Part shown: in pieces, positions 34,002 through 41,935 of the stretch | Numbering within the stretch: position 1 is the stretch's first letter | Layout: the number at the start of each line of letters is the position of its first letter | Translations under genes and position numbers: made by a program | Assembly: GCF_022900255.1 (NCBI RefSeq) | Contig: NZ_JALIRM010000019.1 | Span: forward strand, 1 to 64,000 | Direction of reading: 5' to 3' | Length of the DNA: 64,000 nucleotides | From: Lederbergia wuyishanensis | GTDB taxonomy: Bacteria; Bacillota; Bacilli; Bacillales; Bacillaceae_C | The notes under the pieces: model-generated | What the model saw: only the letters and a program-made list of their open reading frames with translations | What the model was told of the DNA's origin: nothing | The model's database searches: none

Positions 34002-36584
34002 ATGTCCCGGAATACAAAAATAATAAGCATTATGTGTATATTGCTTATGCTATTAGGAATGAATGCTACTGTTCCAAAAGGTTATGCGAATACAGAGGAA
34101 TCTGGAAGCGCAGATTCATCAGAAGAAGCAACTGAAAATAGCTCTGAAGAAAAAGCGGATGAACCTGCACCTGTAGTAGACATTAAAGGATCCACTATTG
34201 AAGAGATGAAAATGGTCGCGTCTACTGAAACACTAGAACTTTATTTCAATGAAGAAACTGCTGATTTTGCAATAAAAGAAAAGCGAAATGGGAAGGTTTG
34301 GTATTCCAATCCTGCTGATCGGGAAAAAGATACTTTTGCTGCTGCTGAAAATAAAGGTTTACTGAGTTCTCAAGTAGTGTTGAATTATTTTAACCCGAAT
34401 GGACAAACATCGAGAATGGATAGTTATAGAGATAGTGTAATGAAGGAACAATTTGTATTCGAAAAAGTGGATAATGGAATCAAAATTGTCTATACAATTG
34501 GGAATGCGGAAAAAGGTATAGAACAAATTCCAGTAAAGATGAGTAAGGAAAGATTCCACACATTGATTCTCGATAAAATTAAGGATGAAAAGACAAAAAA
34601 GGATTTCCAAAAACGGTTTAAATATATTAAGGAAGAGGACGTTTATGAACGAAGAGACGGAGCCTTCTCTAAAGTAGCGATAAACCGTGCTGTACAATTG
34701 TTTGCTGAAGTCGGCTATACGGAAGAAGACTTGGCACAAGATAATGTGGAGCATGGGGGAGAGGTAGGAGAAACCCAAAACTTTCCGATGTTCGTCATTC
34801 CAATCATTGTACAGCTTGACGGAGATAGTGTGACCGTAAATATTAAAGGCAGTGAAATTGATTATAATGAACAATTTCCAATTAATACAATTCAAATTCT
34901 TCCGTTTTTCGGAGCAGCTGGTAAAGATGAAACGGGTTATATGCTTGTACCCGACGGATCTGGTGCTTTAATAGAACTTAATAACGGAAAAAATCACTAT
35001 CAACCGTATTCAGCTCGTGTATACGGAAAAGACGAGGCAGTATTAGAAAAAACGGATCAATTAACGAGTGAAGATATTAAACTCCCTATCTTTGGTATGA
35101 AACAAGGAGACTATGCCTTTTTTAGCATTATTGAAGAAGGAGACGGTATTGCTTCAATTGAAGCGGATGTCTCAGGACGTTTGAATTCGTATAATTCAGT
35201 ATATAGCACTTTCGTTTTGAAGAACTCAGGTGAGATTACTCTATCTGGGGGAAACCGATCTAATACAACGTTTGTCTTTCAAAAAGGTGAGTATAAAGAA
35301 AACATTACAATCCGATATGCTTTTCTAAATGGTGATCAAGCAAATTACACGGGGATGGCAAACTACTACCAAAAATATTTGATTGACAAATATCAGCTTG
35401 AGCCATTGGAGCAGGAAGACAATATCCCTTTTTATCTTGATTTGACTGGTTCCATATGGAAAAGAAAAACGATATTAGGAATTCCTTACAAATCATTGGA
35501 ACCACTTACAACTTTTGAAGAAGGGAAAAAAATCGTTAACGAATTAATGGACGAGGATATAAAAAATTTAAAAGTGCGTTATACCGGTTGGTTTAATGAA
35601 GGAGTCAACCATAAAATTCCAACTAGCGTCAATGTAGATAGTAAAATCGGTGGTAAAAAAGGGCTTGAAGGCTTTGCACAGTTTCTTTCAGAAAATAATG
35701 TAGATTTTTATCCGGATGTGGCTTTTACGAATGTTTATCGTAATACAATTGGGTTCAGCCCTTCAAGGGATGCATCTAGGTATATTACTAAAAAAATCGC
35801 ACAAATTTATCCGACGAATTTGGCGACTTATCGTCAAGATATTCAGAATCGTACACCTTATTATTTATTGTCACCAGCCAAACTACCAAATTACGTAGAT
35901 GAATTTATAAAAGACTATGAAAAGTTTAATATTAACGGCCTATCACTCCGAGATATAGGTAGTATGCATTCTGATTACAGAGAGAAAAAGGTAATAAATC
36001 GAGAGCAATCGAAAAAAGCTATGGAAGAACAAATGAATAAGTTAAAAGGAAAGTTTACTAATTTGTTGACTATTGGTGGGAATGCACCAGAGCTGCCATA
36101 TGCCAAATCAATTCTCGAAGTACCTCTTTCCAGCAGTAATTTTAATATTACAGATAAAAGTATTCCGTTTTATCAAATGGTCATCCATGGATATATCGAT
36201 TATGCTGGTAAGCCCGTAAATTTAAATGATGATCAATATATTCGAAATCAAATATTGAAAGCATTGGAGACAGGATCAAACGTTTACTTTAGCTGGTTTT
36301 ATAAAGATCCTTCCGTTATTAAAGAAACAGAATTTAATCATTTAATATCGTCGAATTATCATTTATGGCTAGATGAATCAATCAATATGTATAACGAAGT
36401 GAACTCGGTGCTAAAAGACGTAAGGAATAAGGCGATTACTTCGCATAAAGAGCTTGCAGAAGGTGTCTATGAAACTACTTATGGAAATGACTACTCAATC
36501 ATCGTTAACTATAACGGAGAGGCTGTAACCGTAGATAATAGAATCATTGAGCCTGAAAGCTATATTATTGGACGGGGGGAATAA
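34002..36584 (+). CDS. DUF5696 secreted protein, possible glycoside-active enzyme
   Basis: An 860-residue exported protein. The signal peptide MSRNTKIISIMCILLMLL ends near GYA (residue 31), followed by a Ser/Glu-rich linker to about 55. No lipobox or C-terminal helix is seen. Residues 60-450 look beta-rich (NEETADFAIKEKRNGKVWYSNP, YMLVPDGSGALIELNNG), and 480-830 resemble a TIM-barrel-like region with VRYTGWFNEGVNH, FYPDVAFTNVYRN and INGLSLRDIGSMHSDYR. The length and DUF5696 assignment come from recall of similar proteins in Bacillus and Paenibacillus clusters. No established catalytic motif is claimed. It sits between YIP1 and permease pair 2. Confidence 0.78.
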   Translation: MSRNTKIISIMCILLMLLGMNATVPKGYANTEESGSADSSEEATENSSEEKADEPAPVVDIKGSTIEEMKMVASTETLELYFNEETADFAIKEKRNGKVWYSNPADREKDTFAAAENKGLLSSQVVLNYFNPNGQTSRMDSYRDSVMKEQFVFEKVDNGIKIVYTIGNAEKGIEQIPVKMSKERFHTLILDKIKDEKTKKDFQKRFKYIKEEDVYERRDGAFSKVAINRAVQLFAEVGYTEEDLAQDNVEHGGEVGETQNFPMFVIPIIVQLDGDSVTVNIKGSEIDYNEQFPINTIQILPFFGAAGKDETGYMLVPDGSGALIELNNGKNHYQPYSARVYGKDEAVLEKTDQLTSEDIKLPIFGMKQGDYAFFSIIEEGDGIASIEADVSGRLNSYNSVYSTFVLKNSGEITLSGGNRSNTTFVFQKGEYKENITIRYAFLNGDQANYTGMANYYQKYLIDKYQLEPLEQEDNIPFYLDLTGSIWKRKTILGIPYKSLEPLTTFEEGKKIVNELMDEDIKNLKVRYTGWFNEGVNHKIPTSVNVDSKIGGKKGLEGFAQFLSENNVDFYPDVAFTNVYRNTIGFSPSRDASRYITKKIAQIYPTNLATYRQDIQNRTPYYLLSPAKLPNYVDEFIKDYEKFNINGLSLRDIGSMHSDYREKKVINREQSKKAMEEQMNKLKGKFTNLLTIGGNAPELPYAKSILEVPLSSSNFNITDKSIPFYQMVIHGYIDYAGKPVNLNDDQYIRNQILKALETGSNVYFSWFYKDPSVIKETEFNHLISSNYHLWLDESINMYNEVNSVLKDVRNKAITSHKELAEGVYETTYGNDYSIIVNYNGEAVTVDNRIIEPESYIIGRGE

Positions 36585-36587
36585 ACG

Positions 36588-37493
36588 ATGCTTCCTAAAC
36601 TGAAAAAATTGTCCCTTGAACAAAGAAAAGGTTTATGGGGCTGGGCTTTTATCTCGCCATGGCTAATCGGTTTTACACTACTGTTTGCTGTTCCCTTGTT
36701 ACAATCTCTTCGTTATAGCTTTAGCAAATTATCACTATCGCCAACTGGGATACATTTGGAGTATTTAGGTTTCGCCAATTATGAGGAAGCTTTAACGAAA
36801 AATGTTGATTTTAACAAGACACTTATCGAAGTGGTCGTAAATATGGTTGTAAATGTCCCGTTGATAGTTATTTTTAGCCTATTTATTGCTACCATACTGA
36901 ATCAAAGATTTCGGGGGCGAATGGTAGCAAGGGCCATTTTCTTTTTACCGGTTATCCTCGCATCAGGTGTCATTGCAAGTATAGAGAGTGGGGATTTTTT
37001 ACAAAGTGCGATGATGGGTTCTGGAGGAGAAGAAGAACAGGCGGGGACAGGACTAAGAAGTTTTGAGCTGCAAAAGCTCCTTCTTGAAGCGGGTTTAAAT
37101 GAATTTATAGTCAATTATTTAACGGGTGCGGTTAATAGGATTTATGAAATTGTAAGTGCATCGGGCGTTCAAATTATCATCTTTCTTGCTGGGCTGCAAT
37201 CCATTTCCCCGCAGCTTTACGAAGTTGCGAAAATTGAAGGTGCGACAAGCTATGAATCTTTTTGGAAGATTACACTTCCAATGATTAGCCCACTTATATT
37301 AACAAATGTTATTTACAGTGTAATTGACTCGTTTACGGATAACAAAATGACAACATTGCTAAGATCAACTGCATTTGGAAAAACTTTTGATTATGGATTA
37401 AGCGGTGCCATGGCGTGGATTTATTTCCTTGTCATCTCAGTCATTTTATTAATCAGTACCTTCTTTATTTCGAAAAAAGTATTCTACCAATAG
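36588..37493 (+). CDS. Carbohydrate ABC transporter permease (pair 2, first subunit)
   Basis: A 301-residue MalF/UgpA-type permease. It opens with GLWGWAFISPWLIGFTLLFAVPL, a usual first helix for this family, and has the docking loop LYEVAKIEGATSYESFWKITLPMISP near residue 210. An insertion around 135-190 (including GSGGEEEQAGTG) forms an extended outer loop between helices, longer than in pair 1. It begins four bases after the DUF5696 stop. Function: transmembrane channel subunit with the next gene. Confidence 0.93.
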   Translation: MLPKLKKLSLEQRKGLWGWAFISPWLIGFTLLFAVPLLQSLRYSFSKLSLSPTGIHLEYLGFANYEEALTKNVDFNKTLIEVVVNMVVNVPLIVIFSLFIATILNQRFRGRMVARAIFFLPVILASGVIASIESGDFLQSAMMGSGGEEEQAGTGLRSFELQKLLLEAGLNEFIVNYLTGAVNRIYEIVSASGVQIIIFLAGLQSISPQLYEVAKIEGATSYESFWKITLPMISPLILTNVIYSVIDSFTDNKMTTLLRSTAFGKTFDYGLSGAMAWIYFLVISVILLISTFFISKKVFYQ

Positions 37494-37509
37494 TGTGAGG
37501 AGGGAAAAA

Positions 37510-38520
37510 ATGGAGAGAACGGTGCTTGAGGAAAAGTCGATTGCCATTAAAAAAGTCAATGCGAGGAAAGAAAGGCATTTTTCCATTCCTTTTGAAAAGA
37601 TTAAAAGCATGGCATGGACTTTAGTCAGGTCAGTGTTGATAATCGGATTGTCCTTTGTCATTCTTTATCCGATCATTTTAAAGGTTTCCATCGCCTTTAA
37701 ACACAAATCAGATTTATATGATCCAAATGTGATGTACATCCCTCGTCATTTTACCTTGGAGAATTTTAAATACGTAATGGAATCGATGAATTATTTTAAG
37801 GTAGTGTGGAATTCGTTTTTGCTTTCGGGAAGTACAATGCTATTGACTACAATTTCATGTGCACTTGTAGGATACGGATTTGCACGCTTTAAATTTCGAG
37901 GGAATAATATTCTTTTTGCGCTAGTAATCTTGACGATTCTCGTTCCACCACAAACAATCATGGTACCAACGTATTTACAATATCGAAATTTCGATGTGTT
38001 TGGTATTATCGGATTATTTAATGGTGGAGAAGGAATTAAACTACTTGGGACATTTTGGCCATTCATTATTTCTTCTGCAACAGCAATGGGATTAAAAGCT
38101 GGTCTGTTTATCTTTATTTTTAGACAGTTTTTCAAAGGAGTTCCGAGGGAAATTGAGGAAGCAGCACTTGTGGACGGAGCGGGCGTTTTCAAGATATTTT
38201 TCCGTATTATGCTTCCTAACGCCATCCCCGCCATTATTACGGTTATGCTATTTTCATTTGTATGGCAATGGAATGACACGTACTTTACAACAATGTTCCT
38301 TGAGAGTGCTAGTGTTATATCTTCCCAGGTGCAAATCGCCGGTGCTACAATTGCTTCAAAGTTAACGGCTGCGTCGGGTTCAGGACAGATTGATCCATTT
38401 TATCTATCGATGCTCGTAAATACTAGCGTTTTACTAGCCATAACACCACTCATCGTTTTGTACATGTTCGTCCAAAGGCATTTTGTTGAAAGTGTTGAGA
38501 GAACAGGGATTGTCGGGTGA
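37510..38520 (+). CDS. Carbohydrate ABC transporter permease (pair 2, second subunit)
   Basis: A 336-residue MalG/UgpE-type permease. A cytoplasmic N-terminal tail of about 40 residues precedes SVLIIGLSFVILYPIILKVSIAFK. The docking loop is IEEAALVDGAGVFKIFFRIMLPNAIP. The ATG at 37510 has GAGGAGGG 6 bases upstream; an in-frame GTG at 37495 is inside the ribosome site. It ends the 13-kb transporter run and is followed by a terminator. No ATPase subunit is nearby, so a shared MsmX-like ATPase is inferred. Confidence 0.93.
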   Translation: MERTVLEEKSIAIKKVNARKERHFSIPFEKIKSMAWTLVRSVLIIGLSFVILYPIILKVSIAFKHKSDLYDPNVMYIPRHFTLENFKYVMESMNYFKVVWNSFLLSGSTMLLTTISCALVGYGFARFKFRGNNILFALVILTILVPPQTIMVPTYLQYRNFDVFGIIGLFNGGEGIKLLGTFWPFIISSATAMGLKAGLFIFIFRQFFKGVPREIEEAALVDGAGVFKIFFRIMLPNAIPAIITVMLFSFVWQWNDTYFTTMFLESASVISSQVQIAGATIASKLTAASGSGQIDPFYLSMLVNTSVLLAITPLIVLYMFVQRHFVESVERTGIVG

Positions 38521-38628
38521 TGATTTTAAAAAGACATCCATATACTCCTTTTTGATGATGCCACTTCTTGCTACTTGCTGAAATGCTCACCTGGACCCAT
38601 GAACTTACAAGGTTAATAGAGTAATAAC

Positions 38629-38664
38629 ATGAAAGAGGCTTTCGAATGGAATGCCTCTTTCATA
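38629..38664 (+). terminator. Terminator of the transporter run
   Basis: ATGAAAGAGGC (38629-38639) pairs with GCCTCTTTCAT (38653-38663). The T content is in the stem and no long T-run follows, so strength is uncertain. It lies 110 bases after the last permease gene. Confidence 0.6.
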
Positions 38665-38742
38665 TGGAATATTGGTTCTTTCACTTAAAAATTTTTGTTA
38701 AGACGAATACCGTTGACCTAAGAAAATAGAAGCGTGATATTA

Positions 38743-39020
38743 ATGGGTAATGCTAAAGCCAATGTGATATTAATCAACCAAGTGGGATATCTATCATAAG
38801 AACTCTGAAAAGATTGCGCAATTTATAAAAGCAGGAACGTTTCAAATAGTGGATGAGAGTAAAAGTCAATTTGTATTTTCAAGTGAGGTCACTCAATCAA
38901 TGTATTCTGATTTCATCAATGCAGATTTGTATTATGGTGATTTCTCAGAGCTTATTGAACCGGGAAATTACCTATTGGAATTCACCTGCATTATTTGCCA
39001 TTTCACATTTTGTAAAATGA
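38743..39020 (+). pseudogene. Remnant of a GH9 cellulase-like gene (N-terminal Ig-like domain only)
   Basis: From ATG 38743 the frame reads MGNAKANVILINQVGYLS and stops at TAA 38797. Shifting frame, NSEKIAQFIKAGTFQIVDES and then QSMYSDFINADLYYGDFSELIEPGNYLLEF continue to about 38985. Together these match the start of family 9 cellulases, whose Ig-like domain opens with N-Q-V-G-Y and contains Y-x-x-D-F-S-x-x-x-x-P-G-x-Y. One frameshift and loss of everything after the first 80 codons make it non-functional. The GH9 catalytic domain is absent. It marks a lost extracellular or cytoplasmic glycosidase of the locus; GH9 includes glucanases and glucosaminidases. Confidence 0.75.
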
Positions 39021-39025
39021 ATAAA

Positions 39026-39061
39026 AGCGAGAAGCCTGTCTTTATATGACAGTCTCTCGCT
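39026..39061. terminator. Hairpin between GH9 remnant and YesL gene
   Basis: AGCGAGA (39026-39032) pairs with TCTCGCT (39055-39061), and CTGTC with GACAG inside. It lies just beyond the YesL stop codon and would terminate the minus-strand araC-yesL transcript; the T-run on that strand is short (TTTTAT). Confidence 0.7.
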
Positions 39062-39065
39062 CTAA

Positions 39066-39665
39066 TTAATTTACAATAGATCTTGCTTTTAAGAAGCAAC
39101 GATGACAAAGAATATAAACAATATATGCTGCCACACTGAAAGCAATGATAGATAAAACGGGAATTAGATACACAATAAGTGCAGTAGAAATTAGAAGTAA
39201 AACTAATAATATCGTTATTGGAAAATACATTATGGAATACATAAATGAGAGCTTAATTGTTTTCTTAAATGGTAATTTATGCTGAACCATAACAGGAAAA
39301 AAATATATGCCCGTGAACAATATAACGATACTAATTAATAAAATGGTTGAAAAAACGATAATCCGCATGAAGGTAGATAGCTCTTGAATAAACAAATAAT
39401 CTAAATATAATAAACAGAAGCCACCAAAGAATAATAAGCCGGTTAAAAAGCTTTGTGTGAAGTATTTTTTAAAATAAGATAAAAAGGAGGAAAGGATAGG
39501 AATGTGTTTATCTTCCTTCCAATCTTTCAATATAGCGAACATAGCAGAGGTAGCCGGAAAAACAGTAATGATTGGGAGAGAGAACAATATCCAAAGTAAA
39601 TTTAGAAGAAAGAAATTTGATATGGTTTCCATCATCCCATGAAAATGCGTATTTAATAGCTTCAT
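39066..39665 (-). CDS. YesL family membrane protein (DUF624)
   Basis: A 199-residue protein with five or six hydrophobic segments, starting MKLLNTHFHGMMETISNFFLLNLLWIL and SLPIITVFPATSAMFAILKDW, characteristic of YesL/DUF624 proteins. These are usually encoded with carbohydrate ABC transporters and two-component or AraC regulators in Bacillus. The ATG at 39665 has GGGGGAAT 5 bases upstream and is preferred to an ATG 18 bases earlier. It lies 21 bases downstream of the AraC regulator in the same operon. Function unknown; probable accessory to sugar uptake. Confidence 0.85.
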   Translation of the reverse strand: MKLLNTHFHGMMETISNFFLLNLLWILFSLPIITVFPATSAMFAILKDWKEDKHIPILSSFLSYFKKYFTQSFLTGLLFFGGFCLLYLDYLFIQELSTFMRIIVFSTILLISIVILFTGIYFFPVMVQHKLPFKKTIKLSFMYSIMYFPITILLVLLLISTALIVYLIPVLSIIAFSVAAYIVYILCHRCFLKARSIVN

Positions 39666-39686
39666 GATATTCCCCCGATGCAATAT

Positions 39687-40532
39687 TTATATAATAGAAT
39701 TTCGCGAATAGTTATTTTCAATGCGATACTGTTTAGGGGAGATACCTATATATTTCTTAAACATTTTAGAGAATAATAATTGGTCTTCATAACCTACTAA
39801 ACGGGCTACGTCCCCAATCGATAAGTCTTTTGCATTTAAAATAGAGCAAGCTTTATTTAGCCTAAATCGAATTAAATATTCCTGAACACCTAAATTTAGA
39901 TATTCTTTGAACAAAGATGAGAGATAACTTCGATCTAGTCCGATATATTCAGCAATACTTGAAACAGTTATCTTCTTCGCAAAATTTGCTTCTATATAAT
40001 CAATAACTTTATTAATGTACTCTTCTTTTTTTATTTGTCTATTAATCACTTTTTGCTTTGGATATTCTTCTACAAGAGAGGATAGAAGTAAATATAATAG
40101 TCCCTGAATTTTTAAATCATCTTCTATTGTATGTTCTTTATCAATGGAAGATAAAAATTGTCGAAACCATATATCATCCTCATCAAATAAAAAAACAGGC
40201 AAGTCCGTTGTAAGTTTTGTTTTATTAATAATATTCTTTGCTTGAATGCCATTAAAACCAATCCAGCAATAGGTCCAAGGATTAATACTATCCGACTTAT
40301 AATAGGTTTCTACATCAGGTTTGATTAAAAAGGCTTGTCCTTTTTTGATATAATGCAATTCGTTTCCAACCTTAAAGATGCCCTTTCCTTCAATTACAAA
40401 ATGAATTAAATAATAATCTCTAGACGTTGGACCAAAAAATTGATTTGGATAACACTTCTCAATACCGTAATTATGAATAAATAAATCTTTATATAAAAAG
40501 TTATTCGGTACATAAATTAGGGTTTGAGTCAA
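39687..40532 (-). CDS. AraC family transcriptional regulator with cupin sensor
   Basis: A 281-residue regulator. The N-terminal half is an arabinose-binding cupin (YYLIHFVIEGKGIFKV, KKGQAFLIKPDVETYY, NPWTYCWIGFNG). The C-terminal 100 residues hold two helix-turn-helix motifs: ITVSSIAEYIGLDRSYLSSLFK and LSIGDVARLVGYEDQLLFSKMFKKYIGISPKQYR. TTG at 40532 lies 7 bases after GGAGG; a GTG at 40538 would abut the ribosome site. It is the best local candidate to bind the ACTAGC direct repeats before the three binding-protein genes, because AraC proteins bind direct repeats about two turns apart. A catabolite-responsive element overlaps its leader. Confidence 0.93.
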   Translation of the reverse strand: MTQTLIYVPNNFLYKDLFIHNYGIEKCYPNQFFGPTSRDYYLIHFVIEGKGIFKVGNELHYIKKGQAFLIKPDVETYYKSDSINPWTYCWIGFNGIQAKNIINKTKLTTDLPVFLFDEDDIWFRQFLSSIDKEHTIEDDLKIQGLLYLLLSSLVEEYPKQKVINRQIKKEEYINKVIDYIEANFAKKITVSSIAEYIGLDRSYLSSLFKEYLNLGVQEYLIRFRLNKACSILNAKDLSIGDVARLVGYEDQLLFSKMFKKYIGISPKQYRIENNYSRNSII

Positions 40533-40548
40533 ATTCACCCCTCCCTTT

Positions 40549-40562
40549 TGGAAGCGCTTTTA
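40549..40562. promoter_or_regulatory. Candidate catabolite-responsive element before araC
   Basis: TGGAAGCGCTTTTA matches the CcpA box pattern (TG-AA-CG-T---CA) except near the right end. It lies within 30 bases of the regulator start, so CcpA binding would lower its expression when preferred sugars are present. Confidence 0.55.
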
Positions 40563-40671
40563 TTAAGTATAACATAATTTTAACAATCATGTTACATAAA
40601 ATTACAAAAATTTTAATATTTGGATTTTACAATTTTTATATTTTAATTCAGGACGGAACTCTTGACACATA

Positions 40672-40701
40672 CCATTAAATATCTGATGATAATAGTGTAA
40701 T
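40672..40701 (+). promoter_or_regulatory. Promoter of aldo/keto reductase gene
   Basis: TTGACA (40672-40677) and TGTAAT (40696-40701) are separated by 18 bases. The gene starts at 40739 after AAAGGGAG. Confidence 0.6.
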
Positions 40702-40738
40702 TTTATAGGAATTAATTGTTAAGAAAGGGAGAGGCAGG

Positions 40739-41683
40739 ATGAATTATCGTCGACTTGGTAGATCTGGTTTGAAGGTCAGTGAAATTAGTTTGGGGAGCTG
40801 GCTGACATATGGTAAGTCAGTGGAAGATGATACAGCAACAAAGACAATACATAGAGCTTACGAATTAGGTATCAATTTTTTTGATTCTGCAAACGTTTAC
40901 GAGCAAGGACAAGGCGAAACTGTTATGGCTAAAGCGTTGAAGGAATTTCCTCGTGAATCATATGTCCTTACAACAAAAGCTTTTTGGCCAATGGGTGATG
41001 GTCCAAATGACAGAGGTTTATCCCGTAAGCATGTATTCGAGCAGCTGCACAATAGCTTAAAACGTATGGAATTAGATTACGTTGATATTTTTTATTGTCA
41101 TCGCTATGATCCTGAAACACCAGTGGATGAGACATTGCGTGTCATCGATGATTTAATTCGTCAAGGAAAGATTCTATATGCAGGAGTTAGTGAATGGACT
41201 GCAGCTCAAATTGAAGAGGCAGTTGGAATTGCTGATAAATATTTATTAGATAGAATAGTTGTGAACCAACCTCAATATAATATGTTGCATCGTTATATTG
41301 AAGATGAGGTCATACCAGTATCTAGTAAATACGGAATCTCTCAAGTTGTTTTCTCTCCGCTTGCACAAGGTGTATTAACTGGAAAATACTTAAGTGGTAA
41401 TGTTCCAGAAAATAGTCGTGCTGCAAACGATAATATTAACATGTTCGTAAAAGGTTTCTTGAATGAAGATGTGCAAAGAAAAGTAACACAATTGGATACA
41501 TTAGCAAAAGAGATAGATACAACATTGCCTGCATTGGCACTTGCGTGGGTGCTGCGTCAACCAAATGTAGCGAGTGCATTAGTAGGAGCAAGCCGTCCTG
41601 AACAGATTGAAGCAAATGTTAAAGGAGCAAGCTTGCAATTAACAGGTGAAGTAATTGACAAAATTGAAGAAATCCTAACTTAA
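40739..41683 (+). CDS. Aldo/keto reductase (Kv-beta/YrpG type)
   Basis: A 314-residue NADPH-dependent oxidoreductase of the aldo/keto reductase family. The catalytic tetrad can be placed: Asp and Tyr in NFFDSANVYEQGQGE, Lys in VLTTKAFWP, His in VDIFYCHRYDPETP. The C-terminal coenzyme motif is ALAWVLRQPNVASALVGASRPEQI. The start MNYRRLGRSGLKVSEISLGSW is the usual N-terminus for the potassium-channel-beta-like group. GGGAGAGGCAGG precedes ATG 40739. It diverges from the araC gene and is followed by a terminator, an isomerase and an oxidoreductase. Carbonyl substrate unknown. Confidence 0.93.
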   Translation: MNYRRLGRSGLKVSEISLGSWLTYGKSVEDDTATKTIHRAYELGINFFDSANVYEQGQGETVMAKALKEFPRESYVLTTKAFWPMGDGPNDRGLSRKHVFEQLHNSLKRMELDYVDIFYCHRYDPETPVDETLRVIDDLIRQGKILYAGVSEWTAAQIEEAVGIADKYLLDRIVVNQPQYNMLHRYIEDEVIPVSSKYGISQVVFSPLAQGVLTGKYLSGNVPENSRAANDNINMFVKGFLNEDVQRKVTQLDTLAKEIDTTLPALALAWVLRQPNVASALVGASRPEQIEANVKGASLQLTGEVIDKIEEILT

Positions 41684-41689
41684 AAAATG

Positions 41690-41788
41690 GAGGATGTTCC
41701 AAAGTGAGTTGGTTGGTCCTCTCCACACCATGAGTAAATATGGGAGGAGACGGTTTTTTCCCACCTTTCTTTGGAACGCCTCTTTTTT
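41690..41788 (+). terminator. Long-loop terminator after aldo/keto reductase
   Basis: GAGG-AT-GTTCCAAAG (41690-41704) pairs with CTTTGGAAC-G-CCTC (41769-41782) and is followed by TTTTTT. The 64-base loop contains its own CTCTCC...GGGAGGAG hairpin ending in a T6 run (41754-41759). The nested design could be an attenuator, but the first arm begins right after the stop codon, so a plain terminator is the simpler reading. Confidence 0.6.
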
Positions 41789-41872
41789 GATAGAAAAGCG
41801 GAAGAGACCTGCAGCTGGATTTGCAAGGCTAATTCCACAAAAGAGAAGGACCGAAAGTTTGTTAGTCGATGG

Positions 41873-41901
41873 TTGCTTGAGGTAGACATCTTGAATAAAA
41901 T
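41873..41901 (+). promoter_or_regulatory. Promoter of the isomerase/oxidoreductase pair
   Basis: TTGCTT (41873-41878), 17-base spacer, and TAAAAT (41896-41901) lie about 35 bases before the GTG start at 41936, downstream of the terminator just above. Confidence 0.55.
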
Positions 41902-41935
41902 TAATAATTTTACTTTTATGGAGGGAGAGGTTCAA

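Noticed and set aside
34359-34895. A 178-codon open frame on the minus strand
   Set aside because: Antisense to the DUF5696 gene, Ile/Phe/Asn-rich in the way AT-rich complements are, with no recognisable features.
37791-38279. A 162-codon open frame on the minus strand
   Set aside because: It is antisense to the second permease of pair 2, which has a clear docking loop; no start signal or family resemblance is seen.
40888-40901. TGCAAACGTTTACG, 12 of 14 match to the LacI/CcpA-type operator
   Set aside because: It is inside the aldo/keto reductase gene about 150 bases after the start. A roadblock role is possible, but the bases encode the conserved segment containing the catalytic tyrosine, so conservation alone explains it.
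41771-41935. N-terminal extension of the isomerase gene back to ATG 41771
   Set aside because: The 55 extra codons overlap the terminator and promoter, have no ribosome site, and do not resemble the family; GTG 41936 has a good site and gives the usual N-terminus.
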